Shown here in pieces: positions 10,594 to 21,755 of a stretch of 64,000 bases of DNA. The stretch lies in assembly GCA_030386875.1 (NCBI GenBank), contig CM059579.1:90338253-90402252 (forward strand), in the 5' to 3' direction. Numbering within the stretch: the first letter of the stretch is position 1; each line of letters starts with the position of its first letter. The notes under the pieces are model-generated. The model had not been told where the DNA came from. It did no database searches and saw nothing but the letters and a program-made list of their open reading frames with translations. The stretch is from Morinoia aosen (taxonomy: Eukaryota > Arthropoda > Malacostraca > Amphipoda > Talitridae). The translations under genes and the position numbers were made by a program.

Positions 10594-13500
10594 GTGAGTT
10601 GGGAAATTGAATATCAGGGGAATATGTTGGTTTTCATGGAAAGAATCATGACCCCTGTGCAAGAATATGTTAATTTACTGATAAATTTTTTGATCCATAC
10701 TTGAAGAAAAATTAAATCTAGGTCAAAGAATTTCTACTCTTCATTTGGGAAGAGAATGATGAGATATGTGGAAGTAAAATTTGACTAAATACCCATGGGT
10801 TGTTTTTTTAGTTAAAAGATTATACGCAACAACTGTTTAAAGACTAATAATGTAAGCATCAAAATGCACATGTTTCAAAGTTTCAAAATTTTTGGATATT
10901 GTTCTTGAGTTGTCAATGGCTAAAATTATAAATGAAATAAAAACTGCAACAAGGGATGCTTTGTAAGGTCAATGTTGGGTTTAATGCAATCACCGAAATT
11001 AAGAATTTTATTCCAGCAAATCACTAAAGGAACCCATTTAAGAACGTTTTACACAAATGACATTTTGCTTGCTGATGCGTTATTTTAGAATTATTGAACT
11101 TTGACTTGGCGCGTGAAGCAGAATTTAATTAATTATGGATGCTAACTCCCAATTACGACCGTAAACAGGTTGGGTCGTGAGGGGGAGCCACAGTTCTTCT
11201 AGTGAAAATTATAAATAAAGGTTCAAACCCACCCATTAGGATTACGTCCGCAATTGTGTTTATATCAGCTCCAAGATGGCTGCAACCATACCGGGTAACC
11301 ACCATCTTGGAGCTGATGTCAACACAATTGTTGACGTCACCCTAATGGGTGGGTTTGAACCTTTATTTTTATAATTTTCACTAGAAGAACTGTTGCTTCC
11401 CTCACAACTCTACCTGTAATAGGGGTTTAGTATCTGTTTTTAATTAAATTCCGCTTAGCACGCTTGTTTCCTATGGCGCGAAAAAGCCAAATTTGATGTT
11501 TAATAGTTCAAAAATAAAGCATCAGCGAGCAGAATGTCATTCATATAAAACGTTCTGAAATGTGTTCGTTCAGTGATTTTTGGGATCGAAATTATTATCC
11601 GTGATTGCATTAAACCCAACATTGACCCTCTGTAATTACTACTTGTGCTAATATGTGAAGTCATGAGCTAAAAGGTAGGCCTTTAATTTGTTGAAAAAAG
11701 TTTTTGTTCTTAATCTCCATCATTTAGGCTACTGCTGTTGTTTTTAAATTTTATCTTGTTTATAATCTTTTTTTACAGCTTTTATGTATAAGTCTTCTGT
11801 AGAAATACAGCTTATGCCTAGATTTTTCATTTTATAAAGTTTATTCTAAATTGGACTTTCCTTCTATCTCTCTTTTGAGCATGTTTGTTTTGGTTGGGGT
11901 GGCTTAAACTATTTCATCTCATCTTTTATGTATGCCCTCAATTTTTCAAAGCTGAAGCATTGAATTAGCTGGCTTGATTATTTATAAGTGCTCTGTGTAT
12001 CATCTTTCTTGCTCTGGGATCTATAAGCATTCAAATACCAGATAATTTTTGCAAATATCTAGAACTGAAATTTCTTGGTGGTAGAAGATTATCATAAAAT
12101 ATATCAATTAGTAATTAGTCGATATCATTAGTGTATAATAATTATCCGTATTTATGAAGATGACAATAATTGATTTCCTAATTTTTGCTGCCTTAACTTA
12201 GTTAATTAGATCTAAATAAACAACTTTTATTCTATGCACTTTTTGGGGGAAATAAGTATCTAACAAGTTATAGCGGTAGGTTTAGTTTTGTGTTCCATAG
12301 CAGTTTGTCATTCAAACAGCAGAAACAATTGCGCGCTTGAACTGTTAGAGTACGGTAGGCACCAAAAAGTGGAAAATCGATTATTGTTCTCGAGAGCGTC
12401 CCCCATACGGACTTTTTTCTTTATTATTGAACCTAGAACAATGAAATTTGGTATACTGATAGGAAATTGAATTTGGAATCGTTTTTGCTTAGAGCAAAAG
12501 TTCAATTTTCTTGAAAAGAAAATGGGAAATCAAAGAAAACGAAGTTTGAAGGGGGGGGTTTCAAAAATCTTCTCCTCCTACAGTTTTTGAGCTACAGTGA
12601 TGATTTTGGTATCATTGAATGCGAAAAGACACGGGCTTTTATGGAAGCTAAAATTCATTCCAAAATTATTTATTGCTCATGATTTATGTCATAAATTTTT
12701 ACATTTCCGAAAAAGGACTTTTTTTTCCTATTTTTACACTTTTTCATATTGAAAATGTAAATTTGAGGAAACTAATTTTAGCTTCCATAAAAGCCCGCGT
12801 CTTCTCGCATCCAATGATACCAAAACCATCACTGTAGCTCAAAAACTGTAGGAGGAGAAGCATTTTGAAACCCCAAAAACCATTGTTTACATTATAAGCA
12901 AAACAAAGGAACATAAACAATACAAATAAAAAATTTTTTAAAATTTTTGTTTCAAGTTAGACCCCTGAAATCATTATAGAGTAATCCAGAGACATAGGAG
13001 ATGACATAGCAACTTTGCGCCTTGAAGAAAGTGCCATGGGGGAGGTGTAACATGATAAAATACAACTTCCCCCTCCCCTCCCCCCCATTCTTTAAATCCC
13101 CGTAGCGGGCGAACGAGTGAACGTACGAGTCTCATTTTTTCACAGGATATACCTGACCTCTTACACTTCTTATAACAGCAAAAATCCCAGTTTCTCAAGA
13201 AATCCCAGAAGCAAGGATTCATAAGGGGGACGCTCTCCTTAAAGTATAGGTTTGTTAGCTTTTTATTATTCTCTATCAGCATCTTTTGGCAGTGAAATTT
13301 TATGCTTTTATTGCATGTGATACGCAATAAAATGAGCTACATCTTGCAAATTGTAAGTTGCAGCATGGTAATTGTAGGTGTCCTTACATTAAAAGTTTTA
13401 AATTTATAATTTGCTTGTTTTTATGTCATGCATGCACAATTCATCATTTTCACTTACTATACTCTCAAATAAGCTAGTATTGCAAAATAGCTTTGCTTGT

Positions 13501-16500
13501 ATGCCATGTGAATGGAGCTTATGCCCTCAAGATGTAATCTATATTCATATTTTCCTAATGTGTTGAGTACTCTTAAGCTGTTTGAACTTGGAGTAAACTA
13601 AACGAGAAAATGCACTTTTCATGTTTAACTTGCAATATTTTCTGTGAACATTGACTTTGCTATTATGGTACCTATAAATATGGACCTTGCCACTTATGGA
13701 CCTCCTTATTTGGTACCACAATTTATCACTTTGCGCAAAATTACAATTTTTTTCTTTTGATGTTTTTAGAATGAATGCTGTGGGATGGTTTTTGTGTACC
13801 TGTGTACACACAGAACATTTTGGATCAGTATTACCTTGGCCAGGGTGGGTAATGAGACTGGTTTGCATTCTAGGGTTGTGTTGAAGTAGTACATTGTTAG
13901 GAACTACCCTGTGCTGACAATATTTTATTTCTGAATTTTAATCCATGAGGCTCCTAGAATCACAGGACCAAGTGCCACTTCACAAAACTGTCAGAAAATA
14001 ATTTTAAAGTTTGGTGATTTTAAAATTCTTTTATATCAGCTGCTAATCGAGGAATGTCCCAACAGGCAACCATCTTTCTGTACCTACAACTTAGCATGCT
14101 TTTCAGGCAGAGGAAGGATTGTGATGGTGTACAGTGGAATTTGTGATTTCATTTTTACTACACATTGCACTTGGTACTGTATGATTCTTGGGACCTCATA
14201 TATTATTGTAAGGAGATATTGCACCAAAATTTGGACCTGTGTACTAAATTAAGTTGGTTTGCAGGTGGCACGAAGCAGTGGAGGCTGGTTTCCTTCCTGG
14301 TGGCCCTCCCCGCAGTTGGGCTTTGCATGGTCAACGCTTACCTGTCTCACGAGGAGCATGAGCGCCCCGAGTTCATCCCCTATGAGCACCTGCGTATCAG
14401 GAATAAGGTGGGCAGTGTTGGGATCAGCATAAGCTTTCAACTTTTTCTCTGTGTTCTCCTATTGTTAAACATATTAGCTGTGATGGGTTAAACTGTTGTT
14501 CAATATTCAACTCAAATTTAAAGTCAAAAGTTTTTAGGAATTTTATAAATACCAAACATTAACTGGGTCCATTAAATACCATTAATTTTGAAAGATATTC
14601 AAAACTTTTTCAAACATCCCGTCGATGGGTTGTTTCACAGCAGGAAGGGCCCAAGCTGAGAGTTAGGTAGGCCTTCTTTTTGTTGGAATAAAATGTTTTT
14701 TATTATGTTAAGGACCACTTTTTTTTGGTTCACTACTGTCCTGTTTTTCAGCACCTCTGACTTTCTTCTTCAACTTTTATCTTATTTCATGAACTTCTTT
14801 CCCATCTTACTGTTTCTATGCCTTTTCTGCATAGATTCCTCATTTTCTTATCTCCATACTAAATGGTGCCTTCCTCCTTCTTCTCTTCGATACGCTCTAT
14901 TTTTGCAGCGGTTAGGGAGGCTTAAACTAACTTATAATCTAATCTTTCACAGCAGGAAAACTTAAAGCACGACTCACTGGTGGGTTGTGTTGGGTCAATG
15001 TGTCAAATAAGGCGAAGGTTTTTCTTCTGTATGATAGATGTACTTAATGTTAGAATGCCTAACTCTGAAATGCACTCAAGAGTTGAGCTTCTTTTTCTGT
15101 GTTGCATCTCTAAAAGATGTACTTACATTGTAGTAAGCTTTTAAAGTGTATCTTAAGAAATATATTAGCATCAGCTATTCTCAATACATTTTTTAACTGG
15201 AATTACACTTGGGAGGAAAGTATGTGACTAGATACTTCATTCTCCAGCTCTGAGTTGCTGTTTAGGTGAACTGTGTTCTGATATTTAGGTGAGGCTTGTG
15301 GAGTATTCATAGTTCAAATTTTTCTAAGTGTATTATGCATGTAGGATACTGAGATGTTTTTGTGAATGGTTCCCCCTCAGGGGGATACATTTATTGTATC
15401 TATGGGAATTAGCGCTCCCAGGGGAAAAATGTGAGGGCCCGAGCTGAGAGTTAGGTAGGCCTTCTTTTTGTTGAAATAAAATGTTTTTTGTTATGTTAAG
15501 GACCACCTTTTTTCGGTTCACTACTGTCCTGTTTTTCAGCACCTCTGACTTTCTTCTTCAACTTTGATCTTATTTCATTAACTTCTTTCCCATTTTACTA
15601 TTTCTATGCCCTTTCTGCATAGATTCCTCATTTTCTTATCTCCATACTAAATGGTGCTTTCCTCCTTCCTCTCTTCGATACGCTCTATTTTTGCAGCGGT
15701 TAGGGAGGCTTAAACTAACTTATAATCTAATCTAATCTGTGAATGATTCTCGCACCTGAACGTCTACTGGTACTCTCTCGTGTGTTCACGAGTGGCTTCT
15801 CCCCTGACATCAGCAAGAGAGTAGGATGGGGTGATAGCACCGTAGGAATAGCATTGTGTTGGCTAGCTCACCGACGACTGAGGCGAATCGCATCGCATCG
15901 AAGTGGAAACCGCACGGTTCATATGTAGCACCGCAGGAATGGAGATGTGACTCAAAAAAACCATGCCGTTTTTTAAAAAAAACTCGTTTTTTTACAAAAA
16001 AAAACCATGGCCAATAAAAATGTGGATATTTTGTTTTTTTTTAAATATTTTGTCTGAAAATCACTAAGCAAGAAAAAGAACCACGTTACATTATTGGTTT
16101 TCATGTCAGATTTCAAAATAAAACAGCATACTTCTTATCTTAATTGATGGTTTTCTATGATTTTATGAAATTTTTCATTTTCTGCGGTTTCATGTTTTGA
16201 TATTTCATTCATTTTACAATACATGTGAATGACCTTCAACTCCCAAATTGGTGTGTTATAACATATCTTTACTTATGGTCATTGATAGAGATGTGACTAA
16301 AAAACCATGCTATTTTTTTTAAAAACATGTTATTTATACAAAAATTTTGACTAAAAAACATGGATATTAATATATTTTATGTGACCTAAAAAATCAGATG
16401 CTTTTTTTTAAAACAGTGTTTTTTAACGGAAAAATCATGACTAAAAAAACATGGCTATTATATTATATGGGACCAAATAAATTGTTTTTTTTTAAACATT

Positions 16501-19500
16501 TTAAAAAAATCATGACTTGAAAAACACATGTAAATGTCAGGAAAGTTATTTTTCTTTAATCGAATCGTCTTTAGAAACTTATAAACAAAGAAAGCTGTTA
16601 ATATTGACATCATATTTATTAGAACTGTACTAGGTCTTGGAATAATAATAATAATCTACAAAGAATCTATTCACTCGATAAAACCTTTCAGAGACCAGCT
16701 CCATCCTCAGTAAGTCATTGAGTAAAATGTGGCAAAATGGACAATGAATTTTCACTGTTTCTTTAAAAAAAATTTTACTGAATGACATACTGAGGAATGA
16801 TGGAGCTGGTCTCCAAAAGGTTTTATAGAGTGAATAGATTCTTTGTTGATATTTTATTCTAAGACCTGGTACGGTTGTAATGGATATTAATATATTTTAT
16901 GTGACCAAAAAATCCATGCTGTTTTTTGAATGTTTTTGTTACAAAAAAGTCATGACTAAAAAACACGGATATTAATGTACTTTATTTGACCATAGACAAC
17001 CATGCTGTTTTTTTGAAAAAACATCTTTTTTACAGAAAAATCATGACAAAAAATGTAAATATTAAAATTTTCTATGTGCCAAAAAAAACATGCTGGTTAT
17101 GCAGGCAGAGGTTAGAGATCACGCTGGTTAAATGCGACGTTTATTGGTACGATGTTGTACAGGTGGGGATGCGGACCAAAGAGCTCACCGCTTATAAGAC
17201 CTCTGAGGTGCTTAGGGTAGGGGGGCGTGCTCGCTCGCACATTACCTCCCCTCTTTAACCGGATAGGTATTCAATTATAAATGAAAAAAAATAATATTCG
17301 GGCGGATAAAAACAAAAAAAAATTTAATTTCAAACACCAAATCCGCCTCACATGCGTGTAATACTCAAAGGTAATTCTATTAACTCTGAAATACACTGGT
17401 ACATAATTGAACCGTGGTTCTTCACCCTTAAAAGATCAACACGAATAAATTTAGTAAAAAGAAGTATCAACACAAGCCACAAAACAAGCTGGGAGTATAA
17501 AGGCGCTGAAGCGATATAACATACTGCCTTTATCCTCAACATGATAAGAAATAAAACACTAGCTGTTACAAAAACCAAGAGCACAACTATTCAACTTACA
17601 ATATGCTTACTTACGTCAACAAGACACAGCAAAGGGAAGTAAATGAAACGCCAGATAATCTTATTAAAACAACCAATGGTCCAAGCGAATAATTTCAACA
17701 AATAATTTCGCTTCTCTCGCAATTAAAAGTGCAATGTCGCAACAATTTTTCAGTGTTGCAACAATTTCGGAAATGACATACAATTTAGACATCAAGTACG
17801 AATATGAAAATCGAGTTTCGCACCCTGCAAAAATAAAAGAATAATCACTAATGTAAGCGTAATGAAATGTAAAGAAAGTCCATAATTTTGAACAACTCAG
17901 AATTTATAATTCCCTACTTTCAAGTTTCTAAATATACTTAAACCACGTTGGCAACACTACGAACATGGTAAAGTAACCTCGTAGAAAATAAACACTCATT
18001 TTTATTAATCTAGCTTTTCATCTTTTCAAGTTGAGTTATTTTTGTATGTAAAGTCAATCGTTCACCGTATCAATGGTTCACCGTTCAAAGTCAATGGTTT
18101 GAATTAAGGTGAATTATCCCTAGTTAGTATGGGTAAACTGCGAAACAATAAGTGACTGCACGCAAAACTTAAGTTGTCGTCGAGGCCGTTTCGTACACCC
18201 ACGCGAGGCCACGTACATGTACCATGTTACCGTGTTACAAGATGTTGTGTTACCGCTCGCACCCGTGCGACCTGAAATTGGAAAAAATACGAGAAGATTA
18301 GCATAGTTAAAGCGCAAAATTTAGTACATGAATGATTGAATAAAGTAAATTGAGAAACATTAAATTAATTAAATCATGTTATCTTTACCAAAAAAATCAT
18401 GATTAAAAAAACATGGATATTAATAACTTTTTGTGAAAAAAACATGGTTTTTAAAAATGTTATGGTTTTCTTCAGTCAGATAAAATTTAATAACACTCAT
18501 GTTGCTTTTAGTCATGATTTTTTTGTAAAAAAACCTTTTTTTTCAAAAAGCATGGTTTTTTGGTCACATAAAATAAATTTATATCCATGTTTTTTTTTAC
18601 AAAGAAGTAGTGACCAAAAAATGAATAATAACTTTTTAGTAAAAAAAAACATTTTTAAAAAAAACATTTTTTTTGGTGACAAAAAATATTAATATCCATG
18701 ATTTTAAGACACGATTTTTCATGAAAAACACTTGAAATAAAACTACATGGTTTTTTGGTCATTTAAAATATATTCATATCCAGGTTTTCTTACACATCAT
18801 TGTTTGTAAAAAAAAACATATTTTTTAAGAAACAGCATGGGGATTTTTAGGTCTCATAAATGTATTCATGTTTTTTTAGTCATGATTTTTTAGTTTAAAC
18901 ATTTATTTGGTCTCATAAATACATTATTCATGTTTTTTCAGTCATGATATTTTAGTAAGAAACATGATTTTTTTTTAAAACTGCATGGGGCTTTTTAGGT
19001 CATAAAATATATTGTTTTTAGTCATGATTTTTTGTAAAAAAAAACAGCATGGTTATATTTTGTACCAGAAAATATATTAATATTCATTTTTTATTAGTCA
19101 GAATTTTTTTTAAAAAAACATGTTTTAAAAAAAACAGTATATATTTTTGGTCACCTAAAATATATTAATATCTGTGTTATTTAGTCATTTTTTTTTTTTG
19201 TAATGAAAACATAAAAAAGAAACCATACAGTAAAAGTGGTGGCAGATAACCCACAATTACCTAGAGGAGTCTAGGAGGAAGAGCAGGAGCCACAGAACTT
19301 ATATTGATGGAGTCGAAATTCATAGCTTATTATCTCTTTATCTCTGCTATGTCTGATTTTTTTGTCACATAAAAATAAAATCAGGCATAGTAGAGATAGT
19401 AAGCTCTGAATTTTGACTCCATCAATATAAGTTCTGTGGCTCTTGCTGTTCCTCTTACACTCCTCTTGGTAATTGTGGGTTACCTGCCACCACTTTTACT

Positions 19501-21755
19501 GTATGGTTTCTTTGTGATGTTTTTATAACAAAAAATGACTAAAAAACATGGATATTGATATATTTTAGGTGTCAAAAAAAAAACCAGACATATACCTAAC
19601 AAACTTAAGTGTGTGCAAAAAAAAAACAAAAAAAACAAAAGAAAACACATAAAAAACACGTTTTTTTGCAAAAAAACTGCCATCAAATAAAACCGGTTTT
19701 TTGCATCACTACGTAGGAATAGCATTGTGTTGGCTAGCTCACCGACGACTGAGGCAAAACGCATCGCATCGAATTGCATCAGTAGGCGGGCTGCCTAATG
19801 CGCTGCCGTGGGACGGCACTGTCTCAGCCACTATAATTTTATGGGCAGCTCTTGCATCATCTATACACACATGACCTTATGATTTTTCACTTATATTTTT
19901 TAAACCTTTAATAAATTTGTCATTAATTCCTTGTGCCTACAAAACGATGCCAATAATGCAGAGATTTGATGAAAACTTCTGCAGAGTTCTTATAGTGCAG
20001 ACTTTCAATTATGAAATTCAATTTTAATTATTTCAATCAATTACTATAGTGCAGACTTTCAATTGTGAAATTATTTAATTCCAATTACGAGTATTTCAAT
20101 CAGTTGCTACAGTGCAGACTTTCAATTCATGTGAGACCTTGGGGAGCAATCGTGTTGAATCGTCCTGCTCTGCTTGGAAATAGTTGCTCTTGGATATAGT
20201 CGTTGTGAATGTTGCTGCATGCTTCAATCTGTTTCTTCAGTGCCTGCTGCACTTGTTTTTTTGCATTCATTATTATTTTATGAAATGAAATTAGTGTAGT
20301 ACCTGCTCATTTGAGTGTGACTATGACAATTTTGGGTGTATACTTGTTAGATCAGGGATACAACTATTGAATCAATGGGAATTAGCACTTTTAGTCAGAA
20401 ATTGTGAGGTCCCAAAATAGTTTTTTTTTGTTGGTTAAGGACAATCTTTCGTTCACTGCTGTCCTATTTTTCAGCACCTACTACTTTCATCTTAAGCTTA
20501 AATCATGTTTCATAAACTTCTTTCTAATTTTAGTGTCTCAGTGCACCTTGTGCATATGAAAATTCCGCGTTCCCTCAAGTCAATACAAAATGGTGGCTTC
20601 CTTCTCTTTGGGACTCCATTGTTGCTGTTAGTGAGGCTCACAGAACACCTTGACTGTGATGGGTTGAACTGGAGTTCAATATTCAACTCAAATATCAAGT
20701 GAAAAGTGATTGGCAAATTTCTCAATACCTAACATTGAATGGGTCCACTAAATACCATTAATTTAAAGAAGATTGTTAGAATTTTTCAAACGGCCCATCG
20801 ATGAGTCGTTTTGTAGTAGGAAAAACGTAAGATCTTGAAAATCTACGATATGACCCACCAGTGCATCGTATCGCAGTCAATGCGTTGAATTAATGTCTAA
20901 ATTGTCAGACTGGAACACAGTGTCCTGCTTCTCCTTGAAATGGTGTGAGGTGTTGAGATAGCAGAAAGGATGTTCGCCCTGTATATAGAAATGATGAATT
21001 GGGGAATATCGAATACTCCGATGAAATGCCTCGGTAGGATCTTCAATGGTGGAATGTCCTATATAAGAATAGTGATGAAAATAATAGTAGTAATAGAAAT
21101 GGTAGGAGTGATATAAAAATGAAAAAAGGCGTTAAGACGGGCTCGTCCAGCTCTTGCAGCAGCGTGGTGTTGAGCTGCTGCCTGCTCTCGTGTGGGCAGG
21201 CAACGTGACGGGAGTCTCTCAACCTTACCATTTATTCTTACAAATAATGACATTTTTCCGAGGGAGGAGGACGGGGGTATTCTTAGAAGAAATTATTTAT
21301 CACATAGTGAGTACTTGCAATTTAGAGACGTGCGACACGTGTATCAAGCCTCTCCCTCTGGTAGCGTGGCGCTTCTAAAGAAATGCATCAGTGAAGCGAA
21401 GCACCAGGCAGGGCACATTTAATGGCACTGCGCTAGACAGATGAAGTATTTGCCGTGGAAAACTAATATTTAACGTGTCTAGGTGTAAAGCAAGGATGCT
21501 GCAACATTTCTTGTTTACTAAGTACCGGTTGTAACGTTTCAACTTGGCTGAGGCCCTTGATTGACTCAAACTTTTACTCTATCTCTTAATTTGCCTTGAA
21601 CTTAGTAAATGTTGAGAGGGACTTGCTTAAGTAAAACGGTGCTAACTGTGGTGTCTGGTTTGCAGAGGTTCCCATGGGGTGACGGCCAGAAGTCGCTGTT
21701 CCACAACCCTCACGTGAACGCCCTGCCCGGCGGCTACGAAGAGGACGATCATTGA
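10506..21755 (+). CDS. COX6A: Cytochrome c oxidase subunit 6A, mitochondrial (3 exons)
   Basis: Join of 10506-10593, 14265-14407 and 21666-21755, 106 residues, the usual length for this nuclear-encoded subunit of respiratory complex IV. Residues 1-30 form a basic, Ser/Ala-rich mitochondrial presequence (LLRKS, then [10 protein letters not shown]). Residues about 37-56 are the single inner-membrane helix. The matrix/intermembrane signature follows: [19 protein letters not shown], then [20 protein letters not shown], and a short acidic end. Both introns are GT-AG: donors CTG|GTGAGT and AAG|GTGGGC, acceptors TTGCAG. Intron phases are 1 and 0. The reading frame is intact, so the gene is probably functional; the subunit modulates complex IV activity and dimer stability. 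The introns are 3671 and 7258 bp, swollen by repeats. Confidence 0.96.
10967..11628. repeat. Foldback element (long inverted repeat) in intron 1
   Basis: Arms of about 300 bp pair along most of their length: GGTCAATGTTGGGTTTAATG near 10967 and its complement near 11609-11627; the CTTCTAGTGAAAATTATAAA stretch near 11196 and its complement near 11370. The centre is near 11298. Non-coding, and able to form a very long hairpin in DNA or in the COX6A pre-mRNA. Confidence 0.8.
12165..12385. repeat. Decayed relative of the 52510-52898 MITE
   Basis: Shares ACTTTTATTCTATGCACTTT, GTTATAGCGGTA and CACCAAAAAGTGGAAAATCG with the element at 52510. The terminal inverted repeats are not preserved. Confidence 0.6.
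12391..13237. mobile_element. Possible inverted-end element enclosing a foldback
   Basis: GAGAGCGTCCCCC at 12391-12403 is complementary to GGGGGACGCTCTC at 13225-13237. No convincing target duplication. Within it, 12549-12660 and 12771-12880 form a second inverted repeat (arms of about 110 bp around TACAGTTTTTGAGCTACAGT). No coding capacity seen. Confidence 0.45.
12549..12880. repeat. Inverted repeat (foldback) in intron 1
   Basis: The two arms, about 110 bp each, carry TTTTTGAGCTACAGTGATG and GGCTTTTATGGAAGCTAAAA with their complements. The spacer is about 110 bp of T-rich DNA. Confidence 0.75.
14265..14407 (+). CDS. COX6A: COX6A exon 2 (membrane helix and ERPEF motif)
   Basis: Acceptor TTTGCAG ends at 14264. 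Encodes Gly30 to Lys77, including the transmembrane helix and the conserved [15 protein letters not shown] block. The donor GTGGGC starts at 14408. Confidence 0.95.
14480..14646 (+). repeat. ~170-bp dispersed repeat, copy 1 (split)
   Basis: Shares ATGGGTTAAACTG, TTCAATATTCAACTCAAAT and ACTGGGTCCATTAAATACCA with 20656-20830 and 54590-54745. It is interrupted by the R365 copy at 14647-14944 and resumes with AGCACGACTCACTGGTGGGT. Confidence 0.7.
14647..14944 (+). mobile_element. R365 retroposed repeat, 5'-truncated copy with 14-bp TSD
   Basis: Flanked by TTTCACAGCAGGAA at 14633-14646 and 14945-14958. It begins partway into the consensus (GGCCCAAGCTGAGAGTTAGG) and ends in TATAATCTAATC, a short tandem tail. 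Variable 5' truncation, a microsatellite-like 3' tail and a 14-bp duplication are hallmarks of target-primed reverse transcription by LINE machinery. No open frame encodes a recognisable protein. Confidence 0.85.
15373..15737 (+). mobile_element. R365 retroposed repeat, near full-length copy
   Basis: Longest well-bounded copy (365 bp), which gives the family its working name. It starts CCCTCAGGGGGATACA, has GTATCTATGGGAATTAGCGC, a pyrimidine-rich body, GCATAGATTCCTCATTTTC, and ends CTTATAATCTAATCTAATC. The flanks TGTGAATGGTTC (15361-15372) and TGTGAATGATTC (15738-15749) form a 12-bp duplication with one mismatch. Confidence 0.85.
15841..15902 (+). repeat. 62-bp direct repeat, left copy
   Basis: CGTAGGAATAGCATTGTGTT through CGCATCGCATCGAA; repeated at 19712-19773 with two differences. 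The pair brackets the AT-rich inverted array. Confidence 0.85.
15950..17098 (+). repeat. AT-rich degenerate array, left arm
   Basis: Irregular units of roughly 80-100 bp carrying CATGGATATTAATATATTTT, GTGACCAAAAAA and CATGCTGTTTTTT, separated by A and T runs. The orientation is opposite to that of 18385-19700, so the two arms form a large imperfect palindrome. Confidence 0.7.
16616..16882. repeat. Inverted repeat inside the left arm
   Basis: CATACTGAGGAATGATGGAG near 16785 pairs with the CTCCATCCTCAGTAAGT region near 16702; the outer arms include ACTAGGTCTTGGAATAA and its complement near 16855. A small MITE-like hairpin inserted in the AT-rich array. Confidence 0.7.
17099..18370 (-). mobile_element. 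Partial second copy of the non-coding LTR element
   Basis: 17099-17241 is a diverged, shorter version of the 163-bp LTR (shared block GAGCTCACCGCTTATAAGAC, then CTGAGGTGCTTAGGGTAGGG). A polypurine tract (minus-strand TTAAAGAGGGGAGGTAA) and internal sequence related to 5812-7200 follow. The second LTR is missing; the array resumes near 18385. It lies at the centre of the AT-rich palindrome. Confidence 0.75.
18385..19700 (-). repeat. AT-rich degenerate array, right arm (inverted)
   Basis: The same unit as 15950-17098 but reverse-complemented: TTAATATCCATG, CATGGTTTTTTGGTCAC and TTTTTTAGTCATGATTTTTT recur irregularly. Contains the inverted repeat 19207-19527. Confidence 0.7.
19207..19527. repeat. 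Inverted repeat inside the right arm
   Basis: AAACCATACAGTAAAAGTGG near 19221 pairs with the complement near 19490; GAACTTATATTGATGGAGTC near 19295 pairs with the complement near 19420. Arms of about 140 bp, short A/T-rich loop. Confidence 0.8.
19712..19773 (+). repeat. 62-bp direct repeat, right copy
   Basis: Matches 15841-15902 except for two bases (GGCAAAACG versus GGCGAATCG). Confidence 0.85.
20353..20645 (+). mobile_element. R365 repeat, diverged copy
   Basis: Recognisable by GATACAACTATTG, CAATGGGAATTAGC, GTTCACTGCTGTCCTATTTT and CAGCACCTACTACTTTC in family order. The 3' tail is lost. Confidence 0.65.
20656..20830 (+). repeat. ~170-bp dispersed repeat, copy 2
   Basis: GATGGGTTGAACTGGAGTTC, then ATTGAATGGGTCCACTAAAT and CCCATCGATGAGTCGTTTTG; directly follows an R365 copy, as the related segment does elsewhere. 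Confidence 0.65.
21666..21755 (+). CDS. COX6A: COX6A exon 3 (C-terminal signature and stop)
   Basis: Acceptor TTTGCAG ends at 21665. Encodes Arg78 to His106 with the [18 protein letters not shown] block that defines the family; TGA at 21753-21755. Confidence 0.95.
   Translation, partial: RFPWGDGQKSLFHNPHVNALPGGYEEDDH

Larger units (their letters stand above)
10594..14264 (+). other. COX6A intron 1
   Basis: Phase 1 intron of 3671 bp. It contains a foldback at 10967-11628, a relative of the 52510 MITE at about 12165-12385, and an inverted-end element at 12391-13237 holding another foldback. The rest (13240-14264) shows nothing definable; the open frame at 13545-13868 (minus) has no coding character. 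Confidence 0.85.
14408..21665 (+). other. COX6A intron 2
   Basis: Phase 0 intron of 7258 bp made largely of repeats: three R365 copies, two copies of a ~170-bp repeat, and a 3.8-kb AT-rich inverted array bracketed by 62-bp direct repeats. The remainder (14960-15360, 19775-20350, 20830-21665) shows no gene. Confidence 0.85.

Noticed and set aside
13545-13868. 107-codon minus-strand frame in COX6A intron 1
   Set aside because: Antisense within an intron, no motif, AT-rich.
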